Source: Plakobranchus ocellatus (taxonomy: Eukaryota > Mollusca > Gastropoda > Plakobranchidae). From it: 25,712 nucleotides of DNA. The DNA lies in the NCBI GenBank assembly GCA_019648995.1, contig BLXT01003739.1, positions 1,464,568 to 1,490,279 of the forward strand, written 5' to 3'. Positions 11,201 to 23,200 of the stretch are shown one piece after another. Position numbers and translations under genes: made by a program. Position 1 is the stretch's first letter. Every line of letters starts with the position of its first letter. The notes beneath the pieces were generated by a model. It worked only from the letters and a program-made list of their open reading frames with translations, ran no database searches and was not told the origin of the DNA.

Positions 11201-14200
11201 ATCCTCGAATTGAGCTATAACTCTGTTAATTGTAAACAATGTCTTCCTTCTACGTTTTGCCCCAGATGGGGCTGGCTGTTCACCATCACTTTCCAAGATA
11301 AAATGTTCTCGTTTTACACAAAGAAGCACTCACATGAAATCCATGCACATTAGTTTGCAAACGTTTTGAATGTTATTAAGGGTGAAAATGCTAGGGTGTC
11401 TCCTGATTTGCTATAATTCTAAATAAACTGAGAGGAGTTCATGCTCACTGGTAAACCGTTGGCTAGGCATGGAAGCCATTTTGTTTGCCCCCGGTATACC
11501 GGTGGACAGGGCTCAAAAGGTTAAGGTTAAGACATTGTATGCATATATGCAGTTTTGTGATTCATGACTATGGTTTTTCTGAAAATGTCTTACAAGTAAT
11601 TCTTAAGAGCTGGCAATTTCAAAATAAAGATATAAAAAAAATATTAATAATAATGTATTTTTTTCTGTACCCAGGTCAACATGGCTTCTACTCAGGGGGT
11701 GGCTATGTGGTGAGATTGCTCCGTGAGGACCCTGCTTCTGTTCAGAAACTCCTCACTAAAGTCTTTGAGGATGGTTGGATTGATAGATTATCTAGGTGAA
11801 GTGCTAGGCCCGTACAATAGCATTGTATGATTATGCATCTTATAATACACAAAATTGCCAAGATTATCAGTTAACACATTCCCTACCCCAAGACGGGTTA
11901 GTTGGCATGAATTTTCAGTAATTTCTCAATCCCAAGCCAGGTCACACGGCTCAGGATTATAGCAAGTTAAGTGCACAGCTAACATAGTGAGCTGCAGTAG
12001 TGAAAATCTGGGCGGGTAGGCAACATGTTCAATTGTAAAAGCATCAATGCGCGTGCTATATGCAAAACTGCCCATAGAAATTTTCAGTTTAAAAACTCCT
12101 CAATCAGACTTTCAAGACAAATTGGGTAACAGTTTAATGTTTTTTAACCTTTGCTGTACTTAGCTATCACAGTACACATTTTACACTGTGAGCTGTAAGG
12201 TAAAAAACTGATTGCCGGCAATTACACATCTGTACTCAATTAGTCTGCATTACAGTAAATATTCTACATTGTGAGCTGTAAGGTAAAAAACGGATTGCCG
12301 GCAATTACACATTTGTACTCAATAAGTCTGCATTATAGTAAATATTGTACATTGTGAGCTGTTAGGCAAAAAACGGATTGCCGGCAATCACACATTTATA
12401 CTCAATAAGTCTGCATTATAGTAAATATTGTACATTGTGAACTGTAAGGTAAAAAACGGATTGCCAGCAATTACACATTTGTACTCAGTAAGTCTGCATT
12501 ACAGTAAATATTGTACATTGTGAGCTGTAAGGTAAAAAACGGATTGCCGGCAATTACACATTTCTACTCAATAAGTCTGTCAATAAGGCCCTTCCGTAAT
12601 GCTTTGCCTGCTTTGCTTGCTTTGCCAATAAAGCAAGCTCTGAAAATAGTGAAAATGGATTGTCCTTGATGGGCATTTGTGGAGCAAAAATTCTTTTCAT
12701 TGACTGTATACAATATCTTTTGACATAAGCCTTTGAAGTAGTTGTGTTGGGTTTAACTGATCTGAATTTTTCACTGTACATATGACTAATGCTTAGATCT
12801 AGGACTATTGGGCCTAGCATAGAGGAAATAGCATTCAGTGGGCTGGTATACATCGCTTGAGTGGATGCATGAAAACTGAGCCATTTATGTGACTTTTGTG
12901 TTTTGCATATGGCTCACTACAAAATAGGGGTGCTGAAATCCATTGCAGATTTGTATTAATTGTTAAATGAATTTATGGATGAACCATAACAGATAGATGA
13001 CTACTTGAAGGAGAGAGAATGTAGTTCAACCTTTATAAGATGAACTAAATAGGAATTTCAATAGTTTTCATCACAAAGACTTATGGCCTTGTTATAACAT
13101 GCTAAATTTTGCTTTTTTAATTAAAAAAGCCCTTATTAACCCTATCCATACGAGGTGTTTTATTGTCGTATCCGTACACTGAGGGTGACTAAATGCCCCC
13201 ACATTTTAATATCAATATAGTCTTATCTGTATGTGTGGGGTATCTGCATGCCCCCATATTGTATGTAGTGAAAAAATCTCTATATATCCGTCCGTACATG
13301 AGGGGTAACAAAATCACCCCATACTTTACAAAGTAAAAAAATAATGGAGGGTTTCAGAAATGACCTCAGGTCAGTTTAATATTGATTTTCTGTCAATTAT
13401 TATTATGTCAAATTGAATTTTTTAGGAATACTGAGAAGCTGAAAGAAAAATTCCCATTTTAAGTATTTTTAAGAAATTAAAAACAAGCATCAAGGCATTT
13501 GACATGATGAAAAACAGTAAGGAGAAAGCTGCTAAATCATCCAAGTCACTGATTTGCAATTTAATGTATTTTCTTTACATAGACTCAGCAGGCATATAAT
13601 TTGATAATGTCTTTCTTTGTTCCTCCAATTGTTTGCAACTAGTAGTAACCGATAATGCCAATAATTGATAGGATAAGGGCTGGCTCCTGTAGGATAAGGA
13701 TTTCTTGAATTTGCTGGAAACCCTGAAATTATTTTATTAACCCTATCCATACGTGTGGGGTAATTTTGTTACCCCAAGGCTTGTTTTTTATTTTTTACAA
13801 ATACTTAAAATGGGAATTTTTCTTTCAGCTTCTAAGTATTCCTCAAAAATTGAATTTGACATATGATTACATAATATTGATTGACAGAATATCAATATTG
13901 AACTGACATGAGGTCATTTCCAAAACCATCCGTAATTTTTTATGTGTAAAGTATGGGGTGATTTTGTTACCTGTGACATACAGATAGGTATATAGCGATT
14001 TTTTTACTGTACTGTCAGATGGCACGCAGTTACCCCACATGTATGGATAAGATTATATTGCTATTAAAAAGTGGAGGCACTCAATACCCCAGACGTATGG
14101 ATAAGATAAAAAATCACCTCGTATGGATAGGGTTAAAGGGAAAAGGTATCCTAGTGTCAAGCAAAGAAAAAAAATTAATAATACTTAAAGTGCTTTTCAA

Positions 14201-17200
14201 ATGTTTCTTTATTTGTTCTCATATCCACCTATTGGACTACTTAAATAAATAAAAAATTAGCTTGGAAAGGGCAAAAATTTATTCCATTCTTGGTCAAATG
14301 AGAGGTAACATTACACTGCTTAGGAAATACAGTGGAAACCTGATATAACAAGGATGGTGAAACCAGAGCAATAGTTCTGTTATATCAGATCCCTGTTCAA
14401 TTAGAAATGCGAGAGAAGTAAGCATTTATGGACTAATCCAGCATATTTTGTTAAAAACCTGGATGATTTTATACTTTTTGTAAATTGAAAGGCATTTCCT
14501 TGTGCGTTCGACAATGTTGTTTGTCTTAATGAAAAGAAGTATCTGTTGTCGACAGCATGCATTGTTGTATACGAGCGCATGTGATTTAAAAAGGCCTCAA
14601 GCAGGCTCTGCTGCGTGACTCATCAGATGTGTGAATAGCAAGGCCTAGTACTAGATCAGGGTCTGCAGCCCTCTATTGGTTCACCTGCTGTAGAGCATGT
14701 AATTGCAATGACTTGGCTTCCCATGGGCTCTTCCATGACTGTGCTTTTTCTTACTTGAGTGAGTCTATATCCCTGTTATAACAGATTGGGCTCCTATGAA
14801 GCCCTGTTATTGCCAATAATTTTTACTGGAGATAAAGAGAATGAAAAAACGGGGATCTAAAAAATCCTTCTTATAACAAGGCCTGTTATATATGGTTTCC
14901 ACTGTAAGCATTCTTGATGTTGCCCAATGTTTAGATCATCAGTAGATGAACATTGAACTTATCTTCTTATGAACAAAGTGATGTCTGGGAACAAAGAAAA
15001 CTGGAACTACATCCTGGCAGTTGGGAGTAGGGGCCTACAACAAGATTTTAATTTACGCTTTGTAAAAGAACAATTGCTTTAAAAGTTGTCTTTTATGTTG
15101 ATATCTATAGAAAATAAAAAGTTTATTCATTAAGTCTTAAACCAGTTATTTTTTAACTCATTTTTTGGGGGGTTTTCTCCCTTGTCAACAAAAAAAAATT
15201 TCAGGGTGTATTTTTAAAATGCCCACAAATCACTCAATTTTTGTTTCAGCTTATTGTCCAATACACCAAATGAAAGGAAAAAGAACATTGTAAACCGTGA
15301 AAGCAAAATTATATAACTTTTTCTCGCAATGTTGTATTATTGTGTGAGTGCAAAAATTGGTAAACAGTGGTCATGTACGGTGAGAGCGTTTTTGACTGGA
15401 TAAGCAGTTGGTTTGAGAAACGCTCTGAGCGTTTCTGACTGGTTAAAGAGTTAATGATAGATTTTGACAATTATTATGTAAATCTAGCCTCAAATGGGGG
15501 CAGAATTTGCAGTGCTTCTGTGTTCATTTAAATGATTTAGCATTGGTGGGATCGCAATTAGCCTGACCCCAAGTAAAATTTTCACTATTATTATTTTTGT
15601 ACTAAATCATCACAAATGTTCCTGGGTTCATCTAAAGTAGGGCAGTTCAGATATTGGGTTTAAATCAATTTTAGATAATATTGGACTAAAATTGAAGCAA
15701 GATTAAGAAAATTTTAGTATGCTCAAAATAGAATTCTAAAACAAACCTTTAAAAAAATCAGTTGTAACCAGAGCTGTTGGTTATTCATCATTACATTCCA
15801 CTTTCCAGTGCTTAAAGGTAATATTTTTCATTTTAATAGGTCTTTTATTTTGATAGGTTTTAGTGCCCATTGTCACACCATTTTTTCTGGAAATCAATGG
15901 AAATATCTTAAGAACTAAATTAATCGTATCCCCAAAAATGTGCATCATTATTAAGCAATATTTCTTTTAACAGAGATAAAAATGCATTTTCAATTCCTTT
16001 GTCTGATGGCTGATTTTTAAAAATTTAATTTGACATAGTACTTTTCTCCTATTCTACAAGCAGACCATCTATATATTTTGAATTACTGGCTGCAGAAACG
16101 AAAAAAAAAAACATTTACCAGTATTTACAACATTGAAAAAAATCCTTAGAAGCTTTCCTTCCATCCCCATAACTGTACTTGATCTCTGAAAAAGTTTTGT
16201 AGGCTTATGGATTATTATGTTGTGTTGTGAGTGTACAAAATGATGATGGAGGTGGTGATAATGTTGATGATGATGGACGCAATGAAGATGATGAAGGTGT
16301 GGGTAATAATGATGATAAAGATGATTATGACGGAGGTTATAATAGATTAAGGTACCACAAACGCTCGCCAGAAAGGAATGGAAAACCCGACGGTTGCCTC
16401 TCACCATGATATTTCTTACTTCTTTGATTTTTTATTTTGTATCAATAGAAATATTTAAACTAAATAAAACTTATATCATTATGTTCGTTATTCTTTTTTC
16501 TTTTGTTTTATGTACAGTTTTAAAAACAATGTTATAATTAGAGGTTAAAATTTGAGTGGGAAGTTGGTGTAGTAACAGCCACTAGCATCGCGGCGTGCCG
16601 TGAAAATTAGATCTATGTTTCTAAGTACAAAGTACAAAGTACAAACTTTGCTCTTCAGAAAGAGGAGATTTTGTGCTTTATTTTGAGCCTAGGCAAAGCA
16701 AAGTTCATAGATGTTTAAGTTTATTGAGAGTAAGAACAAAGAAAAATCTTGACAGCAATACCGGAAAATTGAGAAAAAATATACTTCGCCATGAGACGCC
16801 TATCTGTCAATTACACCAATTTTGCTATGCCTGTGGAAGGCCCGACCTTTAGATCTAGATAGCTAGATCTAAATACTGGAGTGGGCCATGCTAATGTCAG
16901 AGTCTGAGGAAAATCCTGTTTAGAGGCCATTTACACCAATTCTTGATGAAATGAGTAAGTATTTGATTGTTTTATATCCATTCTACATATAAGAATTTTA
17001 CTTTAAATTAATATTTTTAATTGTGGATGCTCGTTTTGTCTGTGAGTAGAGAAGTACCTTGTTTGAGATACCGAATACCCAAAATACTAATTTATCAAAT
17101 ATTGTGGAAAGAACAAACTTTGCTCTGTTTGCTGGAATAAATATGAAAAAACATATTCTTGTCAACTACCAATTAGATCTAGGTTTGTGTTGCTATAATT

Positions 17201-20200
17201 ATGAATACACCCGCTGCCCTCAGTTCTTAATCAAATACAATAAAGAAAAAGGTTTGTGTTGCTATAATTATGAATACACCCGCTGCCCTCAGTTCTTAAT
17301 CAAATACAATAAAGAAAAAAAATATCAGAATCGTCACCTAACAAAAATTAAGAATCAGGTTGGGAATGTGATGGGCAGATGAACAAAGGCTGGCAAGTCC
17401 AGTCAGAATAAAGGGGAAAGAAGTATTTAGATTTGCTATATCTGTGGCGTCAATTACACATTTATTTCTCCCTATACTTTTTCTCTTTTATTAATACATA
17501 ATGGGCATCCCAATACTATGATTACTATGAATCATTTTTTTAAACCACCTACCTCTAGCAGTTGATCCAACATTTACTTTTTGTTGATTCTTACTTCTAG
17601 ACTTGAACTAGAGTACTCAGATTTGATTACCATTTTCTGAAAACTGGAAAAGGCAGGAGACCCACGCTTCCTACTTTAACTGGCCTTACATAGAGAGCTT
17701 TAATTCAGCTGCTCTTTTTCAAGAGAACAATGCTTCATCATGGAACACGGTTAGTGACTAAAGTTTTTAGTACCAGTGTAACTCACAAGCTTTTTATTTT
17801 TACTTATAATGGTTGGTTAGAAAATAAGCTAAAAAAAACAAAAAAAAATATAAAAGTTTCCAAGCTGACGCCTTCGATTTCCAGAAACAATTTTATTAAA
17901 ATGAAGGATGAAGAACAGGCAGGCAATGTTCATGCAACATAATGCTTGCTTCTAATGAATGTGTGTGAAATGCATATGATTTTTTTTAGTTTAATTTTTT
18001 GTCAAAATAAAATGAAGCTAATTCGTTTCATTGTTTATTTTTTTATATTTTCAGGTTTCACATAGGCCTACTGGTATTATTTTAGTTGTGTTGTTGATAT
18101 TAATTCATGTTCAACCCACTTTGTCTCTATCATCTTATAATATCTTGATTCTATATTTTTTTTAAGGTCCTCTGTTGGTTTCAGAAGCTATTTCCAAGGC
18201 AAAATGTAGCAAGGGGACTTTATAGAGTCTCTTGTGAAGGAAGCAAAGACCACAAAATGGGAGAGAGTTAGCTTTGACATACGGGTGGAACATTTGTAGA
18301 CAGGTTGTGATACTCTGCCTGTACCACTGGAGATAATCTTAAGGGACTCATTTGTGATGCACCTTTTCATATTAAATATCTAAACAATGAACTTTTGTCA
18401 GATATAGAAACTTCCCATAACAAAGCATCTTTCTCAAGCTTTTGTACACAAATAATTTCTTCTTCATGTCTATTTTCCTAACTCCCAATACTCACCAATA
18501 CTTAATATTTTAGAATAGGCTACTTATCAGTTATACTTTGCTATGTGCATATGTTATAATAATTTAATGTCATGTAAATCATTTGCACTTTGCATGTTTC
18601 AAGTTGCTTTAGCAGGCAAAATAATGATTGTAGCTTAAAAATGATTTGGCACCAAAAATTACAGAAAGGGTGTAAATTTCGTATCAATAGCATTTGAACT
18701 CACTATTTTATGCTAAAAAAATTTTGAAATTTACTCGTTAATCTTAACTTTTTCTTCCAATACGCATCATCATCATTTTTTTGTATACAAAAAAAATGTC
18801 TTTCTTGGCACCTTAGGACTTTGAAAAAAATTGACTGCTAAGCTTGTACAATTGGCTGTGTGATCAAGTTCAATCACCTATTTAAGCTCATTATTTTTTT
18901 TTGCTCATGGTTCTAAAAATGCATGTTCATAATTTTTTTCACAATTATTAATATTATGCGCAACTTAAGCATTTTCCCCATTTTTATCCTTTTATTACTT
19001 TTAATAGAATGTTTTGACGGCTCTAAATCTTTAAAAGTTGTTTAACAGTAAAAAGGACTGTTTGAAAAAGTTGCTATTAAATGTCTAAGGTAATTACTCT
19101 TAAAAAAATTACCTCTTAAAAGTGTCCAATCAATTAATTTTGCTCTTTTGTCTCACATTTTTTCGAATTTCAAAATCGTGTAACTTTTTTTATTTATTGA
19201 TGAATTTCTGTTCTGTTTTTTGTGATCTTCATAGTTTTGAACATCTTTGCAACAAAAATAATTAAAAATCTGTGAAATCCTTTTAAAACTTTAGTTTGTG
19301 TTACCTAGTTATAAGAAATATGATGATGAAGATGGCAATGATGATGGTAATGATATCTGTGAGGTTAATGGAAGTGATGATGATGATGATGAAGGCACGG
19401 ATGATGGTGCTGATATTGAAAACTATGTTGATTGTGGTGGTGAGGATGAAGATGGTATTGCTGATAGTGATGATGGTGAAGGTTGTCATGATGGTGAAAG
19501 TGATGATAATGGTTATAAAGTGTTGTTCTGACTGATGAAAGTAGGAAGATAATTAATAACAAATTGATAGTTTCATCTTTATCTTACCATCCAAAGTACT
19601 TCAACAATTCATCATTTGTTTCATTGCAGATATATATATATATAAGCTTTCATTAATGTATTATCAGACAAACAAGAGTAGGTTCTCACAGTTGACATGT
19701 GATGAACGCAAATAAGAATCCCAAAGAATGTAAACAATGTCACAGAAGGACATGCAAATTCTATTAATAAAATCAAAGCAAGGCCTTGCAAATTAGCCTG
19801 CGAGAGTCTTTAAATTTGCTTGAGAGCTGAATAAATAGATCTCGTTTTGATCTTATTGTATTACAGAGATAAATACAGATAAAATCTGTAACTAAACTGC
19901 TATTTTTGGACTGGACTGTTTTCAGCTCACCATGTACAAGGAAGGGTAAAACTTTTCAATATGTTTTTGCAACATTTAAAAAAAACTTAGTAATTCTGTA
20001 ACAGCTGATTTTTTTTGTAAAAAAGGTTGATTGAGGCATTGAGAGCCTCAGAGTGAGCTCATTTGATAAAATAATTGAAAATCAGAAGTCACTGTGCAAT
20101 TTTCAGAACATGATGTGCTGGGAAGGTTAAACCCCAAACTAGATATTATATGCCAGGGCATTTTTTTCTTCAGTCAGCAGTACTTTGGCCTTTGTCAAGC

Positions 20201-23200
20201 TGTCCAACAAACTTTTGAAATGGAAACAATCTTGACCAAACTAATGTAATACTCATTCCCAGAAATATACTTTTAAAAACAGAAATGGGTTTGTTATTGG
20301 CATTGTAAAATTAATTGCTTTTGTATCTTAACTCATCCCAGATGTATCTTCCTTGAGTTTATTGTTTACAACCCCTCAGTAGACATGTACACTCAAGTGA
20401 CTTTAACGTTTGAAGTGGATCTCAATGGTGGTGTATTTGTCTCCAAAACCATCAACACTGCAAATCTGTCTATTACCAAGAGAGGGAACAGATTATGGTT
20501 TAAAGTTGTGGAGGTGGGTGACCTTTTACATCATTCCATTTCTTTTTAAATTGAGCATACAATGCATTGAACCCAAAAAGCAATTATTTCTTTGTGAGAG
20601 AAAAAAGTTGCGGCTTTGCGTTCCAATGCTTGTATCATTTTCAATAACTATGCTACTAGTGGAAATTAAAGTAGCACAATGGCACAAATAGCAACAGTTG
20701 TAGTTGTAGTAAAAGTAGCAGCAGCAGCTGTTGCAGTTGTAGTGGTACAGTCGACACTGCTCAAGTTGAAGCTGCTTAAGTCGATTTTCATTCAGGTCAA
20801 TCTTTTTACTTGGAACCTCCCCTTTTGAAGACTTATTATGAAGGCCCACCACATATTTCATTTTTTATCAAGGTTTATCTTTTACTGTTTGGCGTCACCC
20901 ATTAAAGAACGCGTTTCCTCACTCTAATTTATAAAAATGTTTACTACTGGTACACATGCTAACCGATTTATGCGTGTGCGTAATGGTAAATATGCTATTG
21001 CTAGCCCTTTACTGTACAATTCACCATCGGTACTACAGTCACAGGACAGGGCCACAGCAGGCAGTTTTATTTTGTGTGTAAGAGGGAAGGGGAGAGAGGG
21101 CGTTGCTCATCACAGGTTAACACATACCTTCTTAGTATCATGAAAAATTTGTAACAATTACTAAAAATGCATCAGATTACGAAGATACGAAACACCTGAT
21201 TCATTACGAATTTTGCTGTGGCACAGGCACAGCAAATTTGTGTTTTATTCAGTGAAGGAGCCAGAGTTGCTGGAAAGCTTGAAGAGGACTTGTACCCTGA
21301 GCATCACTTAGAGAAGTGATTGTTCTACCAAATGTAAAGACTACAATGTGTATCATAGCTGTAAATTTTAGTTTACAGACCACATATTTAGAGGGAAAGG
21401 TTACTTAGTGCCAACATAACCAGCTTAAGGGGAAAAAAGAAAAAAACAAGAAATCCAAAAGTTGCATTGAGGTTGCATTTTTGCTATTACTAATTTTGGG
21501 TCTAAATTATGAATTTTTTCCTCTTGGTTTACTAAATTGGATGATTCCAACTAAGGTGTGCCAACACTGTCTAGCCTGGAGGCAAGCCTTGCTCTAGATC
21601 TATTCACTCTTATTACATCAGTGGCGACCATTGTGTTGCCCTAGGCCGCGTTGGCTGGCTTTTAAACTTCAAAGTGTTTCTCTCTCTCTCTCTCTGTCTC
21701 TGCGACTATGACGATTAAGCATGCCCATCATTTCCAAACAATATGTGTGCGTATGAGTATGGGAAGGGGAGAGAGGGAGGCAGTTGCCAGCTGGCTTTGT
21801 TGGGATGTGCGCAAAGTAATTGTTGAAAATTTAGACATGTTTGTCTTGGTCTTTTCAATGTTAGTCCCATGCAATTTCCCTTTTACCCCTTACAAACCCA
21901 TTTCACCTCCTCCCCTTTTCTTGAATTATAAAGCAAAGACCTTAGGGCCTGGTAAATTTACACTGTAGGCAACACAATACTGGTTCTGATCTAGATCGTA
22001 GATCCATCAGTCTCCCGATCTACAAACATGTGCACCCCCAACCTCATTCCATCTTATCTGAGGCTAGAAGTAAATGATAACAGTAACAGAAAGCCATCAC
22101 TTGGGCGTATTATGAACCACATTGAAACATTAGAGATCTAAATCGGAAAACTTAGAGCAAGGCGACCAGAGTAAACGACTTTGCCAATAAAGAAAAATGC
22201 AACATCGAACTTATTTAAGAAATAAAAAAGAAGTACGGTGGCAAACAAAACATAAATAAAACAAAAAGCAGAAGGATGTTTCAGTGAATTTGGTGTATTA
22301 CTATTTAGACACCAATGAATTAAGATACTTTTTCAGAAATCTGGGCACCTTGATATTAAGACATGACCAATCACAACATGAGAATGTTGAGAAAGTAAAT
22401 TAGTTTAGTATACATACAATCAGAGCCTCAAGCGTCCTTTTTAATAGTTTAGTAAAAATAAAAATGGATGAACTTGAGAGCGATTTTAATAAAGGAAACT
22501 GGGCCTCTGCATATACCCTTCCCCCCCCAAATAAAAGAAAAAAAAATGTGTGTAAGTATAGTGTGCATGAGGGAGAGTGAAAGAGTGAGTGCATCAAACA
22601 CAGGAGATAACTGAAAAATCACGTAAGTCGATTGTTTATGTAAGTCGCTCTTTTTACTTATGTCCCCTGGAAATCGACTTAAGCAGTGTTGACTGCAGTA
22701 GCAGCAGCAACGATATCTGCAACAGTACATTGAAGTTGGTTCCACACTCAGGACAACCAAACAACAGAGGAACCATGAGTTGGGCGCTGAAGATTCCTGG
22801 ATTACGTGTGTACAGTAATACAATTTTGCATAATTTTCTACAATTATACGAATGTAAGAAAAATCAATTGAATTTTTTTATTTTTTTTATTTCTAATGCT
22901 ACAATCATGAATTTACACATGTACTCATTTTTGCAGTGTAAGTTCTAGTATCAAGATTAGACTGAGCTGGCATTAAAGTGGCAACACATGGCTTCGACAC
23001 AATAGCTTTCACTCTGAAACGTATTCGAAGCAGAACCAGTTAGTATTTATTTCGTTATCAAATCTAAGGCTGGTAAACAGGCTGTTGTATAGAATAAGTC
23101 TCTACCAAGTACTCTGTGACACTATATGTAAGGAATGTTGGCTCAGAAATAAACTTTCTGAACTACAGTTGTACTTATAAGGTCCATGCAAGCTTCAAGC

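Larger units (their letters stand above)
5609..11524 (-). mobile_element. piggyBac-superfamily transposon, nested and inactive
   Basis: Seen in sequence: the left end is TTAA at 5609-5612 followed by CCTTTTGAGCCCTG (5613-5626). The right end is the exact inverse, CAGGGCTCAAAAGG (11507-11520), followed by TTAA (11521-11524). TTAA target duplication and C-rich inverted ends are hallmarks of piggyBac elements. Between them, on the - strand and in the expected order, are the N-terminal region (11329 to about 10880), the early DDE-domain region (6838-6515) and the late catalytic region (6416 to about 5820) of a piggyBac transposase. Typical elements are 2-4 kb; this 5.9-kb span is inflated by later insertions (two SINEs, microsatellites, an unrelated transposon-like ORF). 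Stops, frameshifts and a deletion make it non-autonomous. It lies inside a polycystin-like intron, in antisense orientation. Confidence 0.9.
3952..11674 (+). other. Intron between exons 3 and 4, with nested transposons
   Basis: This 7,723-base intron (GTATGT to CCCAG) owes most of its length to a 5.9-kb piggyBac element (5609-11524). The left part, 3952-5608, holds a degenerate SINE (about 4083-4250) and a LINE end fragment (4951-5058). A GC-richer patch at 5380-5608 next to the element was not identified. The rest is plain AT-rich sequence. Confidence 0.85.
11796..20341 (+). other. Intron between exons 4 and 5, repeat-rich
   Basis: This 8,546-base intron (GTGAAG to CCCAG) contains an 83-bp satellite, two TTAA MITE copies, a Tigger-like MITE, a possible third TTAA element, a 69-bp duplication and two GAT-rich tracts. 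The stretches 15460-16230, 17400-19290 and 19560-20341 are AT-rich with scattered homopolymers. Apart from a short TA run at 19629-19643, I recognise nothing in them. A GC-richer patch at 18180-18370 has no assignable product. Confidence 0.85.

Noticed and set aside
11485-11674. Upstream extension of exon 4
   Set aside because: Covers the piggyBac right end and intron; no similarity before the acceptor.
16069-16409. His-rich - strand and Asp-rich + strand frames
   Set aside because: Readings of the GAT tract at 16236-16345.
18180-18370. GC-richer patch with a 60-residue - strand frame
   Set aside because: No family similarity on either strand and no paired splice sites in a usable phase.
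19296-19562. Acidic, Met-rich and His-rich frames on both strands
   Set aside because: All are readings of one GAT-rich repeat; four overlapping frames in one low-complexity tract are not evidence of a gene.
22449-22948. Overlapping 119- and 124-residue frames on opposite strands
   Set aside because: They overlap a transposon end and trinucleotide repeats and show no domain.
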